This document shows, piece by piece, positions 11,690 through 22,900 of a stretch of 64,000 nt of DNA. Each line of letters opens with the position of its first letter. Position 1 is the stretch's first letter. The notes beneath the pieces are model-generated. The model ran no database searches. It was not told the origin of the DNA and saw only the letters and a program-made list of their open reading frames with translations. Origin of the DNA: Arachis hypogaea (lineage: Eukaryota; Streptophyta; Magnoliopsida; Fabales; Fabaceae); the NCBI RefSeq assembly GCF_003086295.3, contig NC_092053.1, positions 111,617,506 to 111,681,505 of the forward strand, in the 5' to 3' direction. The translations under genes were made by a program, and so were the position numbers.

Positions 11690-12650
11690 TATCTATATTG
11701 CAAAACTTCCATACCCCACTAATAAAATCGTCATGAAAAGATTTGTTAATGGGATAAACGAAGGAACTATCGAAAACAAATTTGGAGGAGTAACATATAT
11801 TGACAATAAGAGAAGAAATAAAAAGATGTATGTAAGAAAGCACTCTAAAAAAGTTTGGAAAAATAATTAATATATGTTTCCAGAAGAATGCTGAAATTTT
11901 CCAAAGCTATAGTTGTGACAAAAATACCAACAAAAACCAAGACACCCAATGCTTTAGAGAAAGAAAATACTATCCAAATAAATGGAGAAGAAAAGAATAT
12001 TCTAAAAGAAAATTTTAAACAAAACAATAAATATTGTCCAAAAGAAAAAGAAAATTGCAAATTTTGGTATTGTCAAGAACAAGGCCATTATGCTCATGAA
12101 TGCCCTAAAATGAAGGACAAAAATAAAAATGATCTTATAAAATAAGTTACAAAATCTTGTTGGGACAAAATGAAAAGAATCTTATAAAACAAGTAGAAGT
12201 TATAAAATCTTATTTTCTTGAACCACTTAAAGAATCAGATAATAGTCTAGAATAAGTCTTCGAGTATGTCTTAAAAACAGATTCATAAATCAAGTGATAG
12301 TGCAATATTTATTTCTATAAAAAATATAGAAAAGTTTGTTAATGTCTTTATTGATTCAAGAGCAACACAATGTTTTATCAATCCAAAATTACAATTAGAT
12401 TGGAAGAAACGAAAGAAACCATTAAGGGATAGAATTACTGACAAGTCTATACATAAAATTGAACAAAAAGTAGAAATAGTTGAAATTTTTATTAAAAACT
12501 ATAGATTTGTAGTATGTTCTACATGTAAGCTAGATTCAGGAATGAATTTTATATTAGGAAACAAATTCCTTAAATTCTACCATCCATTTATTCAAGAACT
12601 ATCATATATGGTTCTTAAAGCCCTACATGATTCATCAATAAATAAAAACT
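11690..12650 (+). pseudogene. Endogenous pararetrovirus: capsid end and protease
   Basis: Caulimoviridae-like coding DNA with decay. A basic capsid-like segment (about 11735-11860) is followed by a CCHC zinc knuckle at about 12055-12105 (C-x-Y-C-x-x-x-x-x-H-x-x-x-x-C type). Next is an aspartic protease-like motif FIDSRATQCF near 12350, where the usual Gly after D-S/D-T is Arg. Order and spacing match the capsid-protease part of plant pararetrovirus polyproteins. Multiple stops and shifts mean no functional product. Confidence 0.65.
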
Positions 12651-12651
12651 A

Positions 12652-13840
12652 TACATACAAGTCATTTTAGTTTACAAGTTATACAAGTTGAGATAAACCC
12701 AACAAAAAGGACGCTCACTCATACGAGTGTGTCAACACGCGCTACTCAATGATTTTTATAGCGCGCTTTGCATTCCTCCTCATCCTCCTTCTCTTCCTTC
12801 TTCTTCTCCTTTTTCTTTGCGTTTCTCCTCCTTTTTCTTCACGTGTTTCATCTTCATCGTCGTTTTTTTACTACTGTTGTTACGTTGCTGCATTTTTTTC
12901 CCTCATCTTTCTATTGATTTTGCAACATTATATATATTTTTTTGTTTGATTTTTTCCTCCCAAGAAGAATTATGAGAATATGAAATAAGAAGATGAAAAA
13001 GAATAAGCAGCAGAAGATGAGAAGGAGGAAGAGGAAGAGATTTGAATTATGTAGAACTTATCAAAATAAAAATACACCCAAATATCTTCGTATTATACCC
13101 AAATATCTTCGTGTTACACCCAAATTTGCTGTAAATACAGAAAAATATTTCCTCCAATGTTGCATTTTTTCTTTTTTTTTCCTCATTGCTTTCTTTCTTT
13201 TAGTTAAATAAATGTAAGTTCATCCTCTTCCAAGTAATTTTGCAGCATTATGTGTTTCTTCTTCTTCTTTGTTTGATTTTTTTATTTTTATTCTTGTTAT
13301 TAAGAGAGTATAACAAGAAGAAACTTGAGAAGGTAAAACAAAAAGAAAAAGATGAATAAGAAAAAAAGTGACAGAAGATGAGAAGGAAGAAGAGGAAGAG
13401 TTTTGAATTATGCATAACTTATCAAAATAAAAATACTCCCAAATATCTTCGTGTTATACCCAAATTTGCTACAAATATAGAAAATATTTTCTCTAATGCT
13501 ATATTTTTTTCTTCTGAATTAAACCACATCTCAGCCACTTGATTGGATTCAAAATAATAATTAATTTTGTTCTAGTTCAATTGACAATTTGAACCTGAAT
13601 TATTCATTATCTTCAACAACGAGATAACTGATGATGGAAGAGAAAGAGAAAAAGAAAGGAGAAGAAGAAATTTCAATGAAAAAAGAAGGAGAAAGAGGAG
13701 GAAGAGGAAGAGGTAGTGGTGTTGATGACGACGATAACGAAGAAGAACGTGTAGTAACAACAAGAAGAAGAAAAACATACAGTAAGGTATGAAGCGCGTG
13801 AATATAAATGACTTGTAAAGACTTGTATGTATGGAAAAAA
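12652..13840. mobile_element. Inverted-repeat DNA transposon candidate in the pararetrovirus
   Basis: Non-coding insert between the pararetroviral protease and RT. The ends are inverted: TACATACAAGTC near 12652 matches GACTTGTATGTA near 13822 on the other strand. Just inside, ACACGCGCT near 12735 faces AGCGCGTG near 13793. It contains a diverged direct repeat (about 13015-13170 and 13375-13515) with AAATATCTTCGT-TACACCCAAATTTGC. The family is uncertain and no clean TSD was found. Confidence 0.55.
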
Positions 13841-13899
13841 CGTTTGTATGTGGAGAATAATTCATAAAGAATAAACTCAGATAATAATACCTACTACAA

Positions 13900-14750
13900 T
13901 TATAGATAAAATTCTCAAATTCAAAATTTTAATTTTATCAAAAGAATACTACCTAAATTTATATTTTCAAATAAATATCTCAGACAATCTTAAAAAAAGG
14001 ATAGAAAAATTTTTAGACGAGGTATGTGTAAAAAATCCATTAGATGTTAAAAATATAAATCAAGAATTGGTAAGCATAAAATTAAAAGATCTTATAAATG
14101 AAATAAACATCCCAAAAAAAGTTTATATTCTTCAAGAGATAGAGAAAAATTTTTATCAGAATTTAAGGATCTGCTTGCAAAAAGAATTATTAGGTTAACT
14201 AAAAGTTCCCGCATGCTGCACGTACTAGCATTTTATGCGAAAAATAATAATAAAATTAAATGAGAAAAATAAAGAAAGATTGTTAATTATAAAAAAAAAT
14301 GAAGCAACCATTGAAGATACTCATAAACTTTTAAGAAAGGATTCAACTCTAGAAAAAATTAAGGAAGCCACTTAATTTTCATTTCTGGATGCAAAAATCA
14401 GGATATTGGAAGTTACACTTAGATGCAGAAACAAAAAAAAACTAATAACTTTTACATGTCCAACAAAAAATATATATGAGAATAATATTATCATGGGTTA
14501 AAATAAGCTCTGGGAATTAAAATCTAAAAAATTTGAATGATTTTGTTTTAGTATATATGGATGATATATTAATTATTATTAAATAAGATAAAGAAGACCA
14601 TACTCAAAAATGGTTAACTGTTTTAGAAAAGTTTAAAAATATTAGTTCTCAGCAAAAGGAAGACTGAAATAGCAAAACAAAAAATAGAATTTTTTGGATT
14701 AATATCAACATAAGAAAAATTAAAAATTACAACTAAATATGTAAAAAAAA
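13900..14750 (+). pseudogene. Endogenous pararetrovirus reverse transcriptase, 5' part
   Basis: Broken RT reading. An N-terminal segment with NPLDVKNINQE-like sequence near 14035 is followed by an ATIEDTHKLLRKD-like stretch near 14308 and FSFLDAK near 14375, which is the conserved palm motif A region. The catalytic motif YMDDILII lies near 14555. Stops and frame changes occur throughout. The combination is characteristic of Caulimoviridae RT rather than gypsy RT. The copy is old and cannot be translated as one protein. Confidence 0.65.
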
Positions 14751-14762
14751 AAAGAATTATGT

Positions 14763-14930
14763 TACGTGTACATTAAAATCAACCAACAAAGTCAGTCACC
14801 AGTATAAAATACATACTAAAATATAAATAGATATTAAAAATAAATTAAATCATACATGTATTTATACACAAATACAGTGATAGCTGATTTTAGTGACTAA
14901 TTTTAGTATACAAATAATATTTTTTAAAAA
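14763..14930. mobile_element. MITE inserted in pararetroviral RT
   Basis: A 170-bp AT-rich element. The left arm (GTGTACATTAAAATCAACCA..) is roughly complementary to the right arm (GCTGATTTTAGTGACTAATTTTAGTATAC), so the ends are inverted. RT-like sequence resumes on its right. A related, longer copy lies in phospholipase D intron 1 at 17101-17365. Confidence 0.6.
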
Positions 14931-14934
14931 AAAT

Positions 14935-15155
14935 ATTTATTTCCTAATAAAATAGAAGATAGAAAGAAACTAAAAAGATTTTTAGGATGTATAAATTATA
15001 TTTCTGATTAAGAATTTTTAAAAAATATAATAGAATATATAAAAAGCACGTTTCCCAAAATAAGTGTTAAAAAGGGTTGGAATTGAGAAGAAACTGATAA
15101 TATACAAGTTCAATATATTAAAGAATTAATAATGCTCTATATGCAAAAATTCTAA
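14935..15155 (+). pseudogene. Endogenous pararetrovirus RT thumb/connection fragment
   Basis: Resumes after the MITE with a segment reading EDRKKLKRFLGCINYISD, the conserved RT thumb region. This is followed by a decayed stretch with KGWN that leads towards RNase H. In-frame stops are present. The right end of the viral insertion cannot be located. Confidence 0.6.
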
Positions 15156-16689
15156 CCAAGTCTTCCAAACATTTTTTTAACACGCCTCCTCCCCTCACGT
15201 TGTTTGTGATACACGCGCTCTCCCATATTAACGTAAACGCTCTCTGTTCAACGTAAATCTTTTCTGTTCAACATAAAGTTTTTGTGGTTTTTCTCTGCTC
15301 TTGTCGTTCTTGAAAAATATAAATTCATTCATGAAAAATATAAATTCAACAAGAGTTCAAGGACTTAAAATAATAAAATACAAAACTAACAAAAAATTCT
15401 AAGACACTAGAGTATCAAAATAAAAAATTATAAACTACAAACTATAATTAAATAAACTAAAACCTAAAAATAAGAGAGAAATTTATGAAAAACTTTTAAA
15501 TTCTAGAGAGAAGTTGGAGTTTTTTTCTAGAATTCAAAGTCTCCAAAATCCTAAAAAAAATGAGTGTATATGAATGTGTGTATGCTCCTCTTCAAGAATT
15601 GCATCAATATGATTTTAAATTGGTTTTAATGGAACAAAATGATTTTCAAATCATGAGTCACATGTCATTTTAAATTAGGCATGCACTGGATATGATACCT
15701 ACGCATGTATGATACGTATGAACCTCATGTGTACACATACATGATGCGTACGCATCTTTGTAGTTTTTTCAATTCTTCATTTCTTTATAAAATAAATTTA
15801 CACTTTTATATGCTTTTTTTCCATTCTTGTCTTTTAAACCTTAAACAACTTAAACAAACATATCAAGATATCGAATAGAATAAAAAGTAAAATTAATTTG
15901 ATAATTCTAAAAATTTAAAAGATATGCTTTAATAAAAAAAAAGAATAAAAAAAATTAGGAGTTCAATATCAATAAAAGTCAATGGATAGTAGGAGTCTAC
16001 AAAGGATAAGAACGTGGCAAGAAGGAAGGAGTCCAAAGGGGATAGGAATCCAACATGGAGGGGAGTCCAAGAGCAATTGGAGTGAAAAATAATTAGGAAA
16101 TCCATGGCTAAATGGAGTTTAAAGTTGTGAACTTCTTTCCTATCCATAATTAGTTGAATGATATTTTGACCTATTTATACTATAAATTTTACCAATTTAC
16201 AACACATGTTAGCTAGTTCTTAAAAATAATAGTCTCTCAAGTCTCAACCCATCTCAAAAATATCTTTTGGGCCTCATGCATCCCTATGATCAAATCCCAA
16301 ACCAAATATCATGACATTTATAATGTAGAATCACATCCTCCAACTGTGTCTTTGAAACTAGCCGCCAGAAGCCAAGGACGTAATTCTTTCCCCTCTGTAT
16401 CAAAAATAAAAATTGTGTCTTAACAACCATTCGGCCAAGCGGGACAACTATGTTTATTTTAGTTTATCATATGTAAAACTGCGTTTCATACGCAAGTCTC
16501 ATATTATCAATTCAAAAATATTAACAAAGTCTAATGATTTAGTTATATACTTTTTGCATTATTTATTATTTATCATCAACTAGTAATTTTAAAATGATTA
16601 CTTTACACCTCATTTTTAACCGCACCACTATCACCTTATAGTATATAACAATGTCTTCAACTGCCTTAAGTGGTTCCAGTTTGTCTTTT
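15156..16689. other. Intergenic stretch upstream of phospholipase D
   Basis: AT-rich DNA without recognised genes. 15170-15300 has CACGC-rich sequence and three imperfect copies of CTCTGTTCAACGTAAA-type text, possibly a DNA-element end. 15690-15770 has repeated TACGCATG/ATGATACGTATG motifs. 15920-16150 shows a purine-rich stretch (GGAGTCCAA repeats). Nothing else is supportable. Confidence 0.6.
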
Positions 16690-16844
16690 CTTTATAAAAA
16701 AAGATGCTGTATGTTATAGCCTTGTAGGCTTATATAGCCCGGGAACATTATTTCTTATTCATTTCTAGTCTTTTGTTATGCTGTTATACTTTTATTTCAA
16801 TAACATCTTCTGGGTTCTGGAGGCTAGGTTTTTGAGCACTTGCA
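16690..16844 (+). promoter_or_regulatory. Probable core promoter and 5' UTR of phospholipase D
   Basis: A TATA-like sequence (CTTATATAGCCC, about 16728-16739) lies about 110 bp upstream of the ATG at 16845. It leaves room for a transcription start near 16760-16770 and a short leader. Upstream is a pyrimidine-rich stretch. No 5' UTR intron is obvious. Predicted only. Confidence 0.5.
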
Positions 16845-16949
16845 ATGGCAAAAATAAGAGAAGGAACACTACTGCATGGTGTTCTTCACGTTACAATCTT
16901 TGAAGCTGATAACCTCTATGTGAATGACTGCTGCAATTGTTTCCCCAAG
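16845..16949 (+). CDS. PLDALPHA: PLD coding exon 1
   Basis: 35 codons from [20 protein letters not shown] to CFPK, the start of the C2 domain. The ATG is the first in context after the TATA-like site, and the exon ends AAG|GTACAT at a good donor in phase 0. It is too short to stand out as an ORF and was recognised by its fit to PLD N-termini (LLHG.LH.TI.EA). Confidence 0.92.
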
Positions 16950-19900
16950 GTACATGCTTCAAATTCCCTGAAAATCAAAGCACCATGAAACCTATATTAA
17001 GCATCTTGATTTATATACGTTGTTCTGCTCTGCTTTTGTTTGGTAATATATTTGCTTCTGGGTTGCGTTTATTGTATGGATAATTGGATAGATATCTATA
17101 TAGAATAATGCTAAATTATCATTAAAATTTTTTTTTCAATATATAGTCAATTTTAATTAAAGATTAAATTTTAAATCATAAAATTTAATAATATAAAAAT
17201 ATAATTATGTTAGGTATATATTAAAAATCAGTTATTCGTATTGTTAAAATATAAATATATATTAAAAATAAATTAAATAATACAAATATTTTTTTTATAC
17301 AAATATATCATGACTGATTTGATTGTTAAATTTGATATGTCTATAGTATTTTTTATAAAAATATAATGTTGGCCTAAAATATTAGCTAAAATTAATAACA
17401 AAAAAATATTTATCCTCTAACATCATCTATACATATTTCTTGATCCACTTGTGTGACACGACATGCTATTTGACACCTAAAATACTTATTGTCTACCCTT
17501 TTATTTATTCTTTTTATACTTTTACTAAGAAAAAATAGCATTCTTATTACAAGAAAATTACTTAGTATTATCGAGTTACTGTTAGATGCATCAAATATAT
17601 CCAACGGAAATGAAATTATCGTCGAATGTGCAGTCAAAAACAATCAGCTGGTATAAATTTTACTGGCAAATATTTATCGTCGGATTTATTTCATCCGACA
17701 GTAATTATCGTCAGATTTTACTACAGATTATTAGCTAAGAGGACGAATTGGTTATCGGCGGATGTGTCCGACGATAATATTGGCACCAAAACATATTGTT
17801 TTTGCACCATGTTATCGTCGAATAATTCCACCAGTAATTCCGATGATAATATTATTTTTTTTAATTTGAAATAAATGGTTAATTTGTATTTTAAATTTAA
17901 ATTTTTTTGACACAATTAGTGGTGAATTCATAAATAATGAATATTTTATATTTAAAATATATAAATAATACAATGTGCAAATTAAATAAAAGTCAGGTAC
18001 ACTAAGTAAATGTACGAAACAATAAAATAAAAACCTAATATCTACAAATCCAGGTAGCCATCGTCATCAGTCCGATGGCCTTCGATCGGCGGTTGGTGCG
18101 GAATTTATAACCCACAAACCAACTGGCAAGTGCACCGGGTCGTACCAAGTAATACCTCGGGTGAGTGAGGGTCGATTCCACGAGGATTGATGGACTAGGC
18201 AACAATGGTTAAGTGATTCACTTAGTTAGACAAACAGAAAATAGTGTTTGAGAGTTCAAAAAGCATTAAACAGAAGACAGGCAAATCAATAAGTTGGGAA
18301 TAAAATATGGAGAAACAGTTAAGGTTTCAGAGTTATCTAATTTCTGGATTGACTTTTCTTATTAATTTATTTTAATCATGTAAGATTTAATTCATGGCAA
18401 CTATATTTGACTAGACCCTAATTCCTTAGACCTTTCTAGTTTCCTCTAACTTTCATCAATAGCCAATTCATTGGTCAATTAATTCCAATTAGAGGGTGAA
18501 GTTCAATTCTAGTTATATGCCACAAAAATTCTAATTACCCAAATATAAGAGGATTATATGTCACGTATCCCGTTAAATTCAGATAAACTAGAAATTTAGG
18601 AGAAATTGTTTTCAAGCTGTTGTTCAAGTAAAGAGCTTTTCCAAGTTATACAAGAACTCAATTAGAAAGAGGGTCATACTTCCGTTCCACCCAAATTCAT
18701 AAAATAAAGAACGAAAATAATTCTTGAAATATAAATCAGTACATGAATTAAAATAGAAAAATAATAGAATCAATCCATACAATAGACAGAGCTCCTAACC
18801 TTAACAGTGGAGGTTTAGTTGCTCATGAAAAAGAGTGAAAACTAGGATTGTAAATTGGGTTGAGGTGGAATGAAAAGTTAACTAATTGGCCAATCCCTAA
18901 AAGAGAAGTTTCTTTTCTCTTTTATATCTAATCCTAATTAATTTAAAATCTATTTTCTAAAACTAAAAATAATATCTTTTCCTATTTTAAAATAAAAGTT
19001 TAAATCAGAATCCAAATCAGCGTTTTCTGCATGTGGCGCATGTCACACGTACGCGTCATCAGTCACGCGTACGCGTCAGGTACGCGCACGCGTCACTGAG
19101 CAACTTCGCTTTTCACGCGTACGCGTCAGGTACGCGCACGCGTCGCTCCTCGCTGTCATCTCCTTTAATTCTTGTGCTGATTCCATTTATGCAAGCTTTC
19201 TCTCCATCTTCTAAGCCATTCCTGCCCTAGATACTCTTCTTCTCTTTTTCTGCAAAAGCTCCATCAAATCCAACCAAATGCTACCTAAAATAAACAGAAT
19301 TGTACACAACTCAAAGTAGCATCCATAGTGGCTAAAAGATAATTAATTCTTGATTAAACTCTACAAATTAAGTGAAAATTCACTAAAAAAAGATAGGAAA
19401 GATGCTCACGCATCACAACACCAAACTTGAATTGTTGCTTGTCCTCAAGCAACCAAACTAATATAGGCTTAGGATGTGAATTTGCATGAGAATGAGAGTT
19501 CGATTAAGCTCATGTCTCTTCTTATAGTGGGGTTTACAACTGCAATCTTGAATAGTTTTGGCATCTCACTCTCCTTTGAATCAGAAGGATGTCACTGTCA
19601 TTTGGAATTAGAATCCGGATAATATTATGAATTCTCTGATCTTTTGTAACTCGATTTAACCCTTGAACACAACAATTTTTCTTTGATTCTCTTTTCTTTG
19701 GTGCTTTGCACCTTGAGCTTAGCCGTGACTTTAAATGTTTTGTCTCAAGCTTCACTTGACACAGAAATACCACAAGCACTTAACTGGGAAACTCTCTTTA
19801 AGTTTTGATTTTCCTTTCAATTACTCCCAGACAGTGGTACTCAAAGTCTTTGGCATACTCTGTTAATTGCAATTGATCTCGACTCTAAATGTTTTGTCTC

Positions 19901-22900
19901 AAGGATTACTTGACACAAGAATACCACAAGCATATGACTAGGGAAACAACTCTTTGAGCTTTTAATCATGTCTGACCTCCCTAGTCATTAATGCTCAGAG
20001 CCTTGGACCTTGCCTTTATATCCTTTTTTTTCTTTTTCTTTGCTGTTTCTTTTGCTTCAAGGATTAAATTTTTGTTTATTTCAGAGAAGTCATAATAATT
20101 CTCTAAATCCCTGTTCCTTGTATATCAACATTCTTTGATTCAAATTTAAATATGCACTATTCATATCATGCATTCAGAGTCACAGAAAATACCACCATAT
20201 TTGAATAAATGAGACTACTCTAAAAATTAAACTCAATTTCTCATGCACTACATCTTTTCTTCTTTCTTTTTGATTTCAAGCTCAGTGGACAATACATGAG
20301 GCATCTTTCAACATTAAAGGAATTAACAGAAAATTTCAAAATAGTAAAACTAACTAGAACCTAAGAATCTAACTAATAAAGGATCATGCAATAAACGAGA
20401 CAAAATAGCAGAAAACCGGAACATAACATAGTAAGAGCGGGAAGGAATATAGAATAAAAGGAACTCAACCACCTCAGTTATGTTGGTGGCCATCTCATTC
20501 CTCCGGCTATGCTCCTCCGTGAAGATGATTTGCCTCCCTTTAGTACCATAAAATTAAACCGAAAAACCATCAGCGAAGCGACATCAACACCAAACTTAAA
20601 GGTTTGCTTGTCCTCAAGCAAAGAAGAACTGAAAACAGAGGGGGACATAAAAAGACATAAAAATTAGTATGATGAAAGAAGAATAAAAGGATAAAGGAAC
20701 ACGAGAGAATTAGGATTGGGGGTGAATGAATTGAAATCAGGTGCTGAGGGGTTTAATTTGGGCGTCGCATGCGACGCGTATGCGTAAGGCACGCGTACGC
20801 GTGGATCGCGCAAATTTCAAGTGACGCGTACGCGTCTGGGACGCGTACGCGTGGATGGCCAGGATGGGAAAACGACGCGCACGCATCAAGGACGCGTACG
20901 CGTGGTGGGGCTTGTGCTCCCAGCACCATTCCAGCCCCACACCATCATAGCTCTCTGGCCATACACCCATTTACGCCGATTTTCAGGGTCACGTGTACGC
21001 GTCAAGGACGCGCACGCGTAGGTGGCTAAAAGCGCAAATGACGCGCACGCGTGAGGTACGCGTACGCGTGGGATTGTTTGTGCACAAAACATAGTTCCAG
21101 CGCCACTCCTGCTCAACTCTCTGTTCACTTCTATTTTTCACACACACACATATGACGCGTACGCGTCAGCAACACTTGCGCGTCGTGTGCTCTTTTTTTT
21201 TCTTTTTTTCGCCTGAAGTGTTCGGTTCCTATTATAAATAGCTGCATGATCAGAAAAATAGTAAAAACTCAATAAAAATCAAATAAGTAAGAAAACTACT
21301 ACTATGAAAAATAACTAAGGATACGAAATTATCGGGTTGCCTCCTGACAAGCACTTCTTTAACGTCACTAGCTTGACGATCAGTTCTGCTAATTCAGCAG
21401 ATGAGCGGACCTCTGGAGATCAATCTCGCCTCCCAGATAGTGCTTCAATCTCTGGCCATTCACTGTAAATTTTCTGTCAGAATTCTCTTCCTGTATTTCT
21501 ACATGACCATATGGTAAAGCTCTGGTAACCACAAACGATCCTGACCACCGGGATTTCAGCTTCCCGGAAAAGAGTTTGAGCCTTGAATTATAGAAGCACT
21601 ATCTGTTCTGGCTCAAAGACTCTGATGGCAATCTTCTTGTCGTGCAATAACTTGGTTTTCTCCTTATAGAGCTTGGCATTCTCATAGGCTGAATATCTGA
21701 ATTCATCAAGCTCATTCAACTGAAGCATTCACTTAATTCCTGCAGCTTCTGAATCAAGATTCAGATACCTGATTGCCCAGTAAGCTTTATGCTCCAGCTC
21801 AACTGGCAAGTGATAGGCTTTACCATAGACCAGCTGATAAGGGGACATGCCAATAGGAGTCTTGTAAGCTGTCCGGTATGCCTAGAGAGCATCATCAAGC
21901 TTCTTAGACCAGTCCTTTCTTGAAACACTGACGGTTTTCTCTAGGATCCTCTTAAGTTCCCTGTTAGAAACTTCAACCTGTCCACTTGTCTGAGGGTGAT
22001 AGGGGGTTGCCACTTTATGACGGACTCCATATCTCTGCAGAAGAGAGTCTAGCTGTCTATTACAGAAGTGACTTCCTCCATCACTAATGAGTGTCCTTGG
22101 GACACCAAACCGGCTAAAGATATATCTCTGAAGAAAGCTCATTACCACCCTGGCGTCATTGGTAGGTAGAGCCACAGCTTCCACCCACTTGGACACATAG
22201 TCAACTACCACTAGAATATAGTTGTTTGAATGTGAGGGTGGGAAAGGTCCCATGAAATCAATACCCCACACATCAAACAGCTCAACCTCAAGAATCCCCC
22301 GCTATGGCATTTCGTGGTTGGCAGGGAAATTTGTGACTTTTTCACATCTGTCACAGTGCTTCACAAATGCTCTTGAGTCTCTGAAGAGAGTCGGCCAGTA
22401 AAACCCGCTCTAAAGGACCTTTGTAGCGGTCTTTTCACCACCAAAGTGGCCTCCATAATCAGAACCATGACAGTGCTAAAGAATCTGCTGTGTTTCTTCA
22501 TCTAGGACACATCTCCGGATGATACCATCTGAACACCTTTTAAAAAGGTATGGTTCCTCCCAAATGTAGTACTTTGCATCAGTCAATAGCTTCTTTACTT
22601 GTTGCCTACTGTACTCCTTTGGAATAAAATTTATGGCCTTGTAATTTGCAATGTCTGCAAACCATGAAGCCTACTGAATGAGGAACAATTGCTCATCCAA
22701 AAATGTCTCAGTCACAGCTGTGGGTGGTTGTACTCCTACATCAGGCTCAATTCTGAAGAGATGGTCAGCTACTTGATTTTCTGACCCTTTCCTATCTTTT
22801 ATCCCAATATCAAACTCCTGAAGGAGTAACACCCATCTAATTAATCTTGGTTTAGAGTCCTGCTTGGTTAGAAGGTACTTCAAAGCAACATGATCAGTAT

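Noticed and set aside
12727..13211. Hydrophobic ORFs that could be small membrane proteins
   Set aside because: They translate CTT-rich repeat DNA of an inverted-repeat element that also contains a diverged direct duplication.
20737..21128. Overlapping ORFs rich in TRTR/RVRV on both strands
   Set aside because: They are shadows of the ACGCGTACGCGT palindromes, which read open in several frames.
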